Positions 20,987 through 31,600 of a stretch of 64,000 nt of DNA are shown here, in pieces (positions within the stretch are counted from its first letter, which is position 1; each line of letters begins with the position of its first letter). The translations under genes and the position numbers were made by a program. The notes beneath the pieces are model-generated. The model had not been told where the DNA came from. It did no database searches and saw only the letters and a list, made by a program, of their open reading frames with translations. Source of the DNA: Cylindrotheca closterium (lineage: Eukaryota > Bacillariophyta > Bacillariophyceae > Bacillariales > Bacillariaceae); assembly GCA_933822405.4 (NCBI GenBank), contig CAKOGP040001858.1, forward strand, positions 248,001 to 312,000, written 5' to 3'.

Positions 20987-23437
20987 ATGTCACGGCAGAT
21001 TGAAGATGATTCTATGGATGAGACACAGCTTCAGTATGACTGCGACGAACAAATTTGAGGAGCTATATTTTCCTTCAAGGAATAATATATATGGTGACTG
21101 CGCAACTTTCCACAGAATGCTCCAATTAGTCTGAAAAAGGAATTTGCAACATTGACAACATTCTGTCACAGTCAGAGGCTAGAATACCAAAACATTATTT
21201 TTCTTCTTCGAGGATGAGCCTACAGCAGTACAGTATGATCGTAAGGTTTGGCTTTCGGCGACTGAAAGATATTGGGTTCAAGTTCAACATGAATATAATA
21301 TTGCGGTATACGACAATTATACACCACGCGAGCTGGGCTCTACCCAGCCAACCGTATAGAAAGGTTGCGAAAGTGAAGAAGAAGAAGAATTCTGAATTCC
21401 GGTAGCCAGCAAAGAACTTGAACAAAGATCTGACGCGTAGCTACCAGCATACGTGAGAAGAAGTACTGAACTTGGAGAAGATGTAAACACGTAAGCACCA
21501 AACTGGAAAGAATTGAGAGTTTTGGCAAGAAACCCACAACTCGATCCAGATTGAAATTGAACACTATCGGACCCCAACATAGCTCCCGTCTCACTATCGC
21601 CTCCAAAACTATGGTCTATGAACACAGCCGCTGGCGTCTACGCCGCGCCAACAAAGACGTTGACGCCACCTACCGCGAATGGAAGCCCCGTAACCGGGTC
21701 AAAATAACTCTTTACTGCCATTAATGGCAGTGCTTGGGGGGAAGAAAACCTGGTTGGTTGGAGTCGTAAGTGAATGTTTGGCAAGGGGGAAAGAAATGGA
21801 CGCAGAATCTACCTTTCGGGGTACGATCCTGTGGAGATTAACCTCGTCGAGTGTAGCGCTGGTGCCTCACCCGGATCCGAACCCGGAAGCCTGCGTGGGC
21901 TAGGACAATATCTAGCCACCAATTATGATACAAATAAAAGACTCCCAACCTCGTGGAATATATCGTCGCGTGAAAGGGGATAATATACGTTGTACGAATG
22001 CTTAAAACAAAGTAAACGGATCTGCAGGACTTTCGCTAGATGGTATTGACTTCAAATGGGAACCAAAGTCCTCAAATGAGATAGAGATGGCGAACTATAT
22101 ACAAGGAGCATGTTGACTTTTTGCAAGAAGTATCATGGGCATCTGGAGGTGAAAAATGGGACAATACGACTCATGGGTGGATATAGATGACTGACTCACT
22201 CAGCAAAAAACGGCTTGTTGGGAGAGGCAGGGTTGTCTTTGACGATCAAATACGAATGTTGGATGAAATTGGATTCCCTTACTGGGCTAGCCTGAGCTAT
22301 AGTACAGGACAATCAGTGGTATGCCAAGTATGACGAGCTAGTAAGGTTCAAACAACAAAGGAATGGACATCTCGCCAGCGGGAAACATCTACAAACAGAA
22401 GTCTGTATGGCTGGTCAAATGATCAGTGCAGGAAGCGTGAGGAAGGTTGTCTTTTGGATAAGCATATCAAGCTCTTGGGCGATATTCAATATTGACTTTG
22501 TTTGGAAAAGGAATGGCCCGGAATGGAAAGAAATGTACCGGTACGATGCGTTGCTCGAATGTATACTACAATTTATGAGCATGACAACCATCGGGTCGAT
22601 CGCAACAATGACTCTACGCTCCATAAACTGATGACCATACAACGTCAACGACATAACGGAACTGTGAAACCGACGTTGTCCAATGAACAAAATCAAGAAT
22701 TTGGAAAACGTCAACTGTAGCTGGTCTCTAGATTGGAAGGAAAGGACATGGCATGAGACATATATAAAGGTTGTGGAGTATCATCAGCAGAATGGCCATG
22801 GTGTGCAAGTGACCAAAAAGGACAATCCCAGCCTTTCCAATTGGATCCAGGCACAAGAAGGCAAGAGATACACGGAAATGAGGGACACAAGCAAAAGCCA
22901 TTGGTGTAGGAAGAACTGGCGCTTTTGGAACAGATTGATTTTTTGTTCTTTGTAGAGGAGACCATAGCCTCAAACGATGTGGAATGGACTATTTGCTGAA
23001 CAAAATAGATATGGAACGGAGCGTGATGGAAACTTCCCGACTCACAACGATGATCCCAATCCCCACCGTTGGATGTGACAGCAATGTTTGGTCATGTTGT
23101 GCTGTCTATAGTGAGGAGTGTGTCAGAGACCATTGATAATAAAACCGGAAATCTACCTTTTTGAGTGAATCGAGTTTCCTTGGAAGTCGCACACCTTTAC
23201 GACGTCGAATGGCAAATGTGGTACAGTAACAAGCGTATTGAATCTCGGAAGAGAGATGGGCATCTCCGAGTTCCACATAGATATAATACCAATGCCGGAA
23301 TCTTTACAACTGGATAATAAGGCAGCGATCGAGATCAAAGGAAAACGAAAAGACAAAAGACTTTGAGCTATCGGGACAACAAATCCAAAAGTTGGAAGAG
23401 ATTGGCTTTCGTTGGTCAGGGCAATTTTCAGTATAGA
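20987..23437 (+). pseudogene. Decayed HA-repeat protein gene
   Basis: Fragments of the HA-repeat proteins encoded at 50626-52833 and 56972-59164 appear in order on the plus strand: a piece like the first repeat near 21025-21180 (LQYDCDEQ, then NAPISLKKEFATL in a shifted frame), RRLKDIGFKFNM near 21255, a resumption near 22040 (LDGIDFKWEP), WYAKYDELVRFKQ near 22318, SLDWKERTWHETY near 22728, and KPEIYLF near 23143, ending near 23437. Many frameshifts and stops separate them. About 650 bp of unrelated sequence (roughly 21360-22020) replaces part of repeat 2. This is an ancient, non-functional copy with the same repeat order as the intact genes. Confidence 0.8.
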
Positions 23438-23798
23438 TGCAATTCCATGAAGTCCAGATTTGGCCATACCATAGACTATATGAGGATTTGCTGGTCCAGC
23501 GGAAAATTGTAATGTGATGCTATACTCGATCCAGCAGTCGTTTCTATACCCAGCAACAAACCATAACAAAACTACTACAACTGTATTCCAATATTTCTCT
23601 TCCATCATGATACGACAATGCTATATGTTACAAAGTAAACATACGACCACTATATACGTCAATACGTTCGGAGCGTTCTTTGGAGGCATCTCCGGAGAAC
23701 ATACAGAATAAACCAAGAAGCCAAGTGGTGGGTGAATCCTCGTTACTATCAGCGAGATGCAGCTATTACAGGATGATTGATTGATTGATTCTATTCGT
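23438..23798. other. Intergenic region
   Basis: No supported gene; lies between the HA pseudogene and the 3' end of the ankyrin-type gene. Confidence 0.5.
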
Positions 23799-24614
23799 TT
23801 ATTCAATGACGACGACATTCCCCAAGAACTTTCGAACACTTGGAATCACAATGTCTGTTCCACAGACACCCCGGCACTCATCTCGATCGAGCGCCTGCCG
23901 CTTGGAACCATCCTTGGTCCGTCCACCCTTGAGCTGCCCTTTCCACAAGGCCATCTCCAAGACCGTAGTGGCCTCGACAGCTTTGTATTGTTTGAAAACG
24001 GACCATGCCTCACGAAACATTGCCATTCTTCGTTCCTCGTCATCATCTTCCGCGAGTAGATTATTCACAAGAGGAAATATTCGGTTTCTCCAAGATTTCG
24101 CACCCCAGCGCTCCAATCGACGAAACATCCAGCTGTGCAGGGTTCTCTGTAGCAAAATCTTGTTTTCCCGCGACCAGTTGCTCAATAGGTAGTCCGTTGC
24201 CAGCTTGCCATTGACATCTTTCAAGTATAGGAGATGCGAGTATGGAAGCTTGTCTAGAAGGACCACGAGAAGATTTGGATTTGCTCCGATTGTTGAAAAG
24301 AGGACGTGGAATGGAGTCATTCCAAACTCGTCCACGAGCGGTGACTCATCTTTTATTGCCTTGTCAATACACTGAGAAAGTTTCTGGGCGGTTGTAAAGC
24401 GGTGGTCGTAGCAGAGTCGATGGATAGGAAAGTTATTGTCAAGCCGGCGTCGTACCGTGAAACCAGCGACGATGCGACGATCTCCTCCTTCATGAGGAAT
24501 ACCACCACCATGACAGCGATCTTCTGCATCGTCAGGATTAGCAATCAGCTTATCAAAGTGTCTTGGTAGCCTTTCCCTTTTCTTACCCTGGAATCTATAC
24601 TCATTGGCAGCCAT
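23799..24614 (-). CDS. Diatom-type ankyrin-like protein
   Basis: 271 residues from the ATG at 24614 (MAANEYRFQGKKRERL). The frame extends further upstream, but that part is Ser/Lys-rich with no domain character. The core has the layout of a large diatom family with degenerate ankyrin repeats: FPIHRLCYDHRFT, then DEFGMTPFHVLFS, NLLVVLLDKLPY, KDVNGKLATDYLLSN, and a C-terminal helical part with MFRRLERWGAKSW and a closing ATTVLEMALWK. These segments correspond to two or three ankyrin units followed by a family-specific domain. The end is charged and may include a short C-terminal extension. Function is unknown; ankyrin repeats imply protein binding, and no signal peptide is present, so it is probably cytosolic or nuclear. 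Its promoter region is shared with S8 copy 5, transcribed the other way. Confidence 0.75.
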   Translation of the reverse strand: MAANEYRFQGKKRERLPRHFDKLIANPDDAEDRCHGGGIPHEGGDRRIVAGFTVRRRLDNNFPIHRLCYDHRFTTAQKLSQCIDKAIKDESPLVDEFGMTPFHVLFSTIGANPNLLVVLLDKLPYSHLLYLKDVNGKLATDYLLSNWSRENKILLQRTLHSWMFRRLERWGAKSWRNRIFPLVNNLLAEDDDEERRMAMFREAWSVFKQYKAVEATTVLEMALWKGQLKGGRTKDGSKRQALDRDECRGVCGTDIVIPSVRKFLGNVVVIE

Positions 24615-25106
24615 CTTTCCAAACGTAACATACACTGTAAGGTACAGTATGAAATGCGATGATGACTGCGAGATATATGATATTTTCAATTTTGGAGAAG
24701 TCTTCTCTTTTCCGTTTCCGGAGAAACTTTTTGATGACTTTGACATCACGTTTTGAAGTCGGAGCCTCTTGGTCGGAGCATTCAAATCGTGAGAGCAGGG
24801 AGGCGGACAGAAGGAAAGACACTATACATGTGGTGGACATCGAGCAGACATGTACTTTGGCACGACCCGCCGTAATCTCGTAAGGAAAACACCGTTCACC
24901 GCCACGACACAACGATTCGAACCACTCTCCCCCCAAAATTGTGAGAGTGGGAAAAGATTATTGTAATTTTCAAAAAAGTATTACTGTTTTGCACATCATT
25001 ACTCTCACTACGTGTATTTATCTATACAAATTGCACTCATACGCACCTATATTATTCATACCCACATCCATCACACTCACTGTGATAACGCTACACACGT
25101 ATAAGC
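24615..25106. other. Divergent promoter region
   Basis: About 490 bp between the divergently transcribed ankyrin-type gene and S8 copy 5. It probably holds both promoters. No further gene seen. Confidence 0.5.
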
Positions 25107-26913
25107 ATGATAATACGGCAAATTCTATTGCTTCAAATCTTGCTCTTGCTAGGCCTCGTCAGTCAGCTGATTCAGGCGGCAGAAGAAGAATCAGAACAAG
25201 CAGAAGAAGAATATGTGCGAGTTTTGGTGGGATTCCATGACCGAGATCAAGAAAAGGAATACGTTCGCAGACAACGCGTGCGGCCAAGAACGGGAAAACC
25301 ACAGGCCAAGGTCAACTATGAGTTCCAAAAGACAGAAGCCGTGGCCATGCAAGTCACTCGAAGGGAATTAGAAGAAATGAAGAAGGATTCCAAACAATTC
25401 AGCTATGTGGAAGAAGACATCCTGGTTCCTGTTGCGGCTGCTTGGGCTGGAGGTGCTGGTTCCAATCCTTCAAATGCAACAACTTTGGACGAAGAAGCGC
25501 AGCGTCGGCTCATCGAACTTAGAAATTATGGCATTGAATTGACACAGGCTCATCGGACGATTGATCCAGATCCGGATTGGGATCAAGAGTGCGGAGTCTA
25601 CCTTTGTGTGGTTGACTCTGGAGTCTTTCTCAACAATGCTGACATTCCTTACAGCAGAGGCGATGGATATGTGGAAGGCAAAGCCTTTGGGGATGCGGAG
25701 GGTGACCAATGGTTCAATCCTCGAGGAACGGATCATGGAACCCAAGTTGCGGTAAGTACAATACGAATTGCATTTTTAAGTTGTGACGAGTGTGCTAGGC
25801 GATTATGTGTTCATACCATGGGTAAGCTTGACGAAACTCACCATCACCCTTCCATCCATTCTGTTTTCTCTTGTCAGGGCATCATGATTGCTAGAGGTGG
25901 AAACGATAGAGGCGTTAGAGGCGTCATTCCGCATGGACCCCAACGAAGCAATGTTTGTTTGAAGGTTGCCAAAGTGGTTCCCGATGGGGAGGGTGTTGCA
26001 CTTATTTCTTCCTTGCTACAAGGTATGTATGATAGATCTTTGCGAAACAGACGATTTCAAACAACAAACCTCACTCATCACAATCTCATCTATACGTATA
26101 GCTTCCGAATGGTGTGCCGAAGCAGCTGGTGACAAACCACTGGTGATAAATCTATCTTTTGCGGTCGAATTTGAAACGGCGCCAGAAAAGGCCATTTACC
26201 AAAGACTCTACGACCAAGGAGTCTTGATTGTTGCGGCTGCTGGAAATCTCGGTGGTACTGACTACATGTATCCCGCGTCCCACGATTCGGTGATGAGTGT
26301 GGCCAGTATCAATGCTGCCTCTCGACGTTCTAGCTTTTCGCAACGAAACGATCAAGTCGAAATTGCAGCTCCCGGAGAACTGATTGAAACCCTGCAAGCA
26401 GAATCGAACAATCTCTTAATGGCGAGCGGAACATCCCTGGCTAGTCCCTTTGTCGCTGGACTGGCGGCTCGCATTTGGTCAGCCGCTCCTCGTTGCAGCA
26501 ATGTCGATATTCGACAAGCCTTAAGAGATACTGCACGTGAATTGGGCGATGGGGTACCTAATCGCAATTTTGGATATGGCCTCATTCGAGCACGGGATGC
26601 CAAGGATCTGTTGGTAACCTCTGGTTGCAACTCGAAAGCACCCACCAAATCTCCCACCAGGGCGCCAACGTCACTACCTTCGGCGAGTCCCAGTGCAATG
26701 CCTTCTGGAAATCCAACCGTTCGTTGCATGGATCATTTGGAGTCCTGTGCTAGTCATGACGAGTGTTGCGATGGCTTTATCTGTACCAGAATGACGGAGA
26801 ATTTGGATGATTCCTTGGTGTGTCGTCGGGAAGGAACAATGGAAACTCGGCCTCGATTGGCATCCTTAGATGGTAATAAATGTCGTGGAGGGTATGCTGC
26901 TGGTTGCAAGTAA
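25107..26913 (+). CDS. Secreted subtilisin-like protease (S8) with knottin-like Cys domain (S8 copy 5)
   Basis: Three exons, 25107-25751, 25878-26022 and 26102-26913, with GT-AG introns of 126 nt (phase 0) and 79 nt (phase 1). 533 residues. Signal peptide ILLLQILLLLGLVSQLIQA; propeptide EEYVRVLVGFHD to YVEEDILV; S8 domain with Asp170 (CVVDSG), His210 (DHGTQVAG) and Ser375 (GTSLASPFVAG); oxyanion Asn in AAAGNLG. A linker of TKSPTRAPT and PSASPS type leads to the Cys domain C-x6-C-x5-CC-x4-C-x12-C and a CRGGYAAGC end. Intron 1 is a multiple of three and has no stop, so its retention would insert 42 residues right after the catalytic-His motif. Its 3' end and flank are repeated in inverted orientation near 31.1 kb. 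Confidence 0.92.
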
Positions 26914-27152
26914 TATGATTCATTGTTGTTGTTGTGGTGGTGATGGTTGCATGGGCAGTGATAATAATGATGATAATGAGCAGGTGTGCATTCACATGGG
27001 TGTGTGGTGCAAATAGACAAACGAGAGAATCGGTTTCACGTTGAAACCTGATTTTCGAGTAGTTAATTTTTTAAAAAGTTGGATCTAGTATTAAAAATAG
27101 GATCTCTTTGGATCTTCAATTTCACGATTGACAACACCACGATGTCTCTAGC
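26830..27152. repeat. Left arm of an inverted duplication (S8 3' end plus VWD 3' flank)
   Basis: The last coding bases of S8 copy 5 and the 240 bp that separate it from the VWD gene are recognisable, reverse-complemented and diverged, at 30817-31150. Shared landmarks include TTCACGTTGAAACCTGATTT and GACAACACCACG. Confidence 0.75.
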
Positions 27153-28816
27153 TTAGTAGGCACCGACCATGTCCATATCTTGGGTGGCCAAGATATCATA
27201 GACGCATCCCTTGCGATCGAAGTCATCCTTGAGGCCGGCACAAGCGGCTTCGGCAGCTTCTTCGGTGATATCCGATTCGGCCAAGCGACGAGCACGTTCG
27301 CCGCGGGGATCTTCCGGAAGGTAGCACAACTCTGGGAACTGAGGTTTGGCGATCTCATGGAACAACTTGCCATCGGATGGCAAGACTTGCCACTCGAGGC
27401 CGAGCTCGTTGAAATCATGCAAGACGGTACTGCCATCACGGGCATAGGTGTTTCCAGTGTTGAAATCACCAGTGATACCAACGGCATTTCCAAAGGACTC
27501 CTCGGTGGCACCAATGATCTTGACACCCACAAACTCCTTGAAGGTTTTGATCTCGATCTTTAGGCCGGAGTAGTCTTTGTCAAGGTCAATAGTGTACTTG
27601 TTGTTGCGCGGGCTAATGGTGACTGGGTAGCCACCAAGGTCTTGGATTTCACCACTGTACTCAAAGTTGATCCAGTGGTGACGCTTGTCGATGCCGTCTT
27701 CGTTGTCAACGGATCCTTCGACCTCGAGGATATCATCTCCGATGCGAATAGCGGCGGATCTAATATAGCTCCAGTACCGAACCATGTTCGTACGAAGCTG
27801 GATCACAAGGTCGACGCTCTCCTTGTTGGCAAAGTTTTTGACCTTTGTCATGACAAGATCGCACTGTCCGTGGAACTCAAAGTGCTCGTCCTTCCAGGTG
27901 CGGACTGTACAGTAAAATGAGGCAATGTTGAAATGTTTGAAATGAAATTCGTGAGACCATGAGAATGAGAAGTAGAACAACTCGTGTAGTTCTAGAAGTA
28001 CTTACAATGAGGATCGCCATTGCTTTCTGTGTTCTTGGATCCACCAACAGGGAAACTTTTGTATGCGTAGCAATCCGTGTTGCTGTATGTATGGGGCTTT
28101 GGTTCAATGGGGCCGCTACCACTTTTACCGACAGTGCAGCCTAACGCAGGTGGGCATGTGCCATCATCGTACAAGCACATACAGACGCCGGGTCCAGGAA
28201 TGTACCTAAATCCTCGCAAGCCACCCGAATCGTTGTTGTTTCGGCAGAGCTGGTCGCAAGACTCGGGCGTCGGAGTTTGACCTACCTTAAAGGAAAAGTC
28301 AAGTTCACCATTCGCAGCTTCGCAGCCCTGCTCATTTCCAAGGAAATTAGTATTTGCGATAGTGGATTGTTCAACTACTGGTGTAGGCGTTGGCCCAGAG
28401 GTTGGCCCGCTTGTTGTGCTTCCAGTATCAGTATCGGATCTTTGGTATTCGTAGCAACTGTAGTAGGTTGGAGTATTGGGCTTTGGTTGAATAGGGCCGC
28501 TACCAGTTCTTCCATCGAAATCGCAGGTCATTGTAGGTGGGCATGTCATGGTGTTAAAGTCGTACAGACACTTACAATGGCCTTTCATGTACATAAATGC
28601 TCTCAAGCCACCCGAATCGTTGTTGCTTCGGCAGAGCTTATCGCACGATTGGGGGTTGGGGTGACCTGACTGTGAGAAAGAGCCCAGAATACCATTCGCA
28701 GCTTCGCAGCCCTGAAACATTCCATGGTAATCAGTATTTGGAATCTCGTCATAACCATAGGAGTGTGACACACAAGTGGCGAGGATTGTCAAAATGGCTG
28801 TCGAAAAGGTCTTCAT
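27153..28816 (-). CDS. Secreted protein with two Cys-rich modules and a VWD domain (VWD copy 2)
   Basis: Two exons, 28816-28006 and 27904-27153, 101-nt GT-AG intron in phase 1, giving 520 residues. The splice restores GDPHF. Signal peptide (AILTILATCVSHSYG) is followed by two tandem copies of the Cys-rich module that the paralogues carry once: residues about 24-125 (QGCEAANG, SCDKLCRSNNDSGGLRAF) and about 150-250 (QGCEAANG, SCDQLCRNNNDSGGLRGF), joined by a SGPTSGPTPTP linker. Exon 2 is the VWD-like domain (EHFEFHGQCDLVM) and the C-terminal CVYDILATQDMDM segment, nearly the same as in the other three copies. The gene faces VWD copy 3 head to head, about 690 bp apart, within an inverted duplication. 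Inferred role: extracellular matrix or surface adhesion. Confidence 0.9.
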
Positions 28817-29506
28817 TGATGGCTCAATGTGTACTTGAAATACTCAACGGTTTTGAAAAATGTGAGACATTATGTTAGTGGGTTTAGCTTTTTAAAATAA
28901 TATATTATATTATTATATATGCCTGACCTGGCAAAACATTTATGACAATACGTGAAGTTGTTTCCATTGTCGTGGTCATTGCTATTTTTAACGAAACCGC
29001 CCAAAATCGCTGTGGCTTCGATGAGAGTTTCCTTAGGTGTAGTCTATGTGATGAATGACAACTGCATGGGGATGGAGAAAAAAGTTTGTCTGCGGTTGAG
29101 TACAACCACGTACAGTATTGCAGTATAGCAATGGACCGCACACTATCGGGATATATATAAAATAAAAGGTTTTTTCTTTTTCCGAAATGACAGATGAAGC
29201 TGTTTTCCAATTGCTCCGAAATAATATATATATGGCGCAGACGAACTTATTTCCAGTGGAGTGTAATAGTCCGAAAAATAGACTTCACGTGGAAAAAACT
29301 TTCCCCTAATTCTCTAACACGTCAGAAAACGTTGGTATCTCTGTGTATCTTTCGTACGAAAACTGCGTATTATAGGTCCCAATAGAGGTACATCCATCCT
29401 CGTTCCTTTTGTCAGTGAAATATCAAAGGCTGTACGACCTACACCAAACGTCTCACAATTTTCAACACTGCCTAATATTTCAAGCTATACTTTTACCTAG
29501 CCAGCA
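28817..29506. other. Divergent promoter region at the centre of the inverted duplication
   Basis: 690 bp between head-to-head VWD genes. AT-rich, with TATATAT stretches near 28900 and 29220. No gene supported. The two halves are not obviously complementary, so the duplication centre has diverged. Confidence 0.5.
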
Positions 29507-30816
29507 ATGAAATTTTCTTTGAAAGTCGTTTTAGCGATCCTTGCCAGTTGTTGTGTCTCACACTCCCATGGTTATGTCGAAGTTCCGGGTACTAGCCACT
29601 TGGGAGAGGGTGTGTGCCAATCGACAGATAGTACGGTCGGGGGTCTCGGTTCACAAAGTCCTGACTTTGCAGCAAAATTCGATCAAACCGCGCTTTCCTG
29701 CGATGAGATTTGCCGAGCCAACAACGACTCCGGTGGATTGCGAGGATTTACGCTTAATGACGTAGGCAGTTGTTATTGCCACTACGATGATGGCACATCT
29801 CCCAAAGACTACCTTGGAACCTGTCCAGCGTCGTTTGATGGTTGCGGAAACCAAAGTTCAGGGACTGGCGACCTGAAAGTGGGAGATCCCAGCTCTGCTT
29901 ATGATTGCTACGAATACACTACTTTTCCTGTACCTGTTCCGTCCAAAAGCGAAAGCAATGGCGATCCTCATTGTAAGTACTGATTCAACAATATCACAAG
30001 CTGTTGCTTTATTCCCATGATACTCGTCGACCTGATATCATTCGATTTTCTCAATCATCACAAGTTCGTACCTGGAAGAACGAGCACTTTGAGTTCCACG
30101 GACAGTGCGATCTTGTCATGACAAAGGTCAAGAACTTTGCCAGCAAGGAAGGCATCGACCTCGAGATCCACCTCCGTACGAACATGGTTCGGTACTGGAG
30201 CTACATCAAGACTGCCGCAATTCGCATCGGCAATGATATCCTCGAGGTCGAAGGATCCGTTGACAAGGAAGACGGCATCGACAAGCGTCACTACCACATC
30301 AACTTTGACCACCTTGGACCTCTCACCCATCTTGGTGGCTACCCAGTCACCATTAGCCCGCGCAACAACAAGTATACCATCGACCTTGACAAAGATTATC
30401 CAGCTCAAAGCATCGAGATCAAGACCTTCAAGGAGTTTGTGGGTGTCAAGATCATTGGTGCCACCGAGGAGTCCTTTGGAAATGCCGTTGGTATCACTGG
30501 TGATTTCAACACTGGAAACACCTATGCCCGTGATGGCAGTACCGTCTTGCATGATTTCAACGAGCTTGGCCTCGAGTGGCAAGTCTTGCCATCCGATGGC
30601 AAATTGTTCCATGAGATCGCCAAGCCTCAGTTTCCAGAGTTGTGCTACCTTCCGGAAGACCCCCGTGGAGACCGTGCTCGTCGCTTGGCCGAGTCGGATA
30701 TCACCGAAGAAGCTGCCGAAGCTGCTTGTGCCGGCCTCAAGAATGACTTCGATCGCAAGGGATGCGTCTATGATATCTTGGCCACCCAAGATATGGACAT
30801 GGTCGGTGCCTACTAA
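29507..30816 (+). CDS. Secreted Cys-rich + von Willebrand D domain protein (VWD copy 3)
   Basis: Two exons, 29507-29972 and 30065-30816, 92-nt intron in phase 1; 405 residues. The acceptor is AAG rather than CAG, but GDPHF-RTWKNEHF is restored exactly as in the paralogues. Signal peptide VVLAILASCCVSHSHG, one Cys-rich module (QTALSCDEICRANNDSGGLR, CYCHYDDGTSPKDYLG), then the VWD-like exon (HFEFHGQCDLVM to DMDMVGAY). Exon 2 is the same length (752 nt) in all four copies. Its opening residues resemble copy 1, its middle and end resemble copy 2 (for example TYARDG against TYGRDG in copies 1 and 4). A secreted adhesive or matrix protein is inferred from the domain only. Confidence 0.9.
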
Positions 30817-31061
30817 GCTGGAGACACCGTGGTGTTGTCGATCCTGAAATTAAATAAGATCCAAAGGGATCCTACTAGATTCAACTTTTAAAATTAAAAC
30901 TATGCTCGTAAATCAGGTTTCAACGTGAATCCGGTTCTTTCGTTTTCTATTATGCACCTTCATGTCCTTCTCATTATCATAAAATCATTGTTTTCACTTC
31001 TCATGCCACCATCATCATCACCATCACCACCGCCCCAACAGCAATCAGCTGTGAATATATT
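30817..31061. repeat. Right arm of the inverted duplication, non-coding part
   Basis: Reverse complement aligns with 26914-27152: the same order of GACAACACCACG, GGATC-rich segment, TTCACGTTGAAACCTGATT and a GGTGATG/ATGATG microsatellite. Substitutions and indels are common, so the duplication is not recent. Confidence 0.75.
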
Positions 31062-31150
31062 TTATTTGTTACCAGCATCATACCCCCCACCACATCTATT
31101 ACCATCCAAGAATACCAATTAAGGCCTGCGTTCCATTGGAAGTGGAGAGT
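31062..31150 (-). pseudogene. Remnant of an S8 protease 3' end
   Basis: On the minus strand this reads LDGNRCGGGYDAGNK and a stop, matching the terminal LDGNKCRGGYAAGCK of S8 copy 5, with the codons just upstream (AATGGAACGCAGGCCT) also aligning. Two Cys-motif residues are lost. It occupies the position, relative to VWD copy 3, that S8 copy 5 has relative to VWD copy 2, so it is the truncated partner in the inverted duplication. Confidence 0.8.
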
Positions 31151-31189
31151 TCGCAAATTAGCATGGACACTTTTGGTAGACTACAATGC

Positions 31190-31362
31190 AAACCGCTCCC
31201 AACTTTGCCCTGCCGCCCCATGCTATTGATGAAACCGGAAATTTACCTTTTGGAGCGAATCTCGGGTTTCCGTGGACGTCGTCGGACTGTTACGAAGTGG
31301 AATGGCAAATGCTGTACAACAAGCTTGTTCAGTTTCGGAAGGAGTATGGGCATCTTTGAGCC
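31190..31362 (+). pseudogene. Fragment of an HA-repeat protein gene
   Basis: Plus-strand piece encoding LMKPEIYLLERI followed by frameshifted matches to the last HA repeat of the intact genes (VEWQMLYNKLVQFRKEYGHL in a different frame). About 170 bp, no start, broken frame. A dispersed relic. Confidence 0.75.
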
Positions 31363-31600
31363 TTTATCATGATTTGGGATGATACAGTAGCTGGGACAGT
31401 TATCAAGGTTATTTTAACTTTGTACTGTAATTGTGGACCGTAGGTGCAACTCTATACATCCTTGTTTTCCAGTGTGGTGTACATTATTTTAAAATAATAC
31501 CGTTGGCTATATGTCGCAGATGTCAATCTTTTGAAAAATAAATGAGCCAGAGTCAAAAGATCAGATGTTGCAGTAGAATACATACCTACAACGGTATGGG

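Noticed and set aside
21860..21905. tRNA-like segment with a B-box resemblance (GGTTCGGATCC on the minus strand)
   Set aside because: No cloverleaf can be drawn: the T-arm does not pair properly and no anticodon or acceptor stem is found. At most a primer-binding-site or SINE relic.
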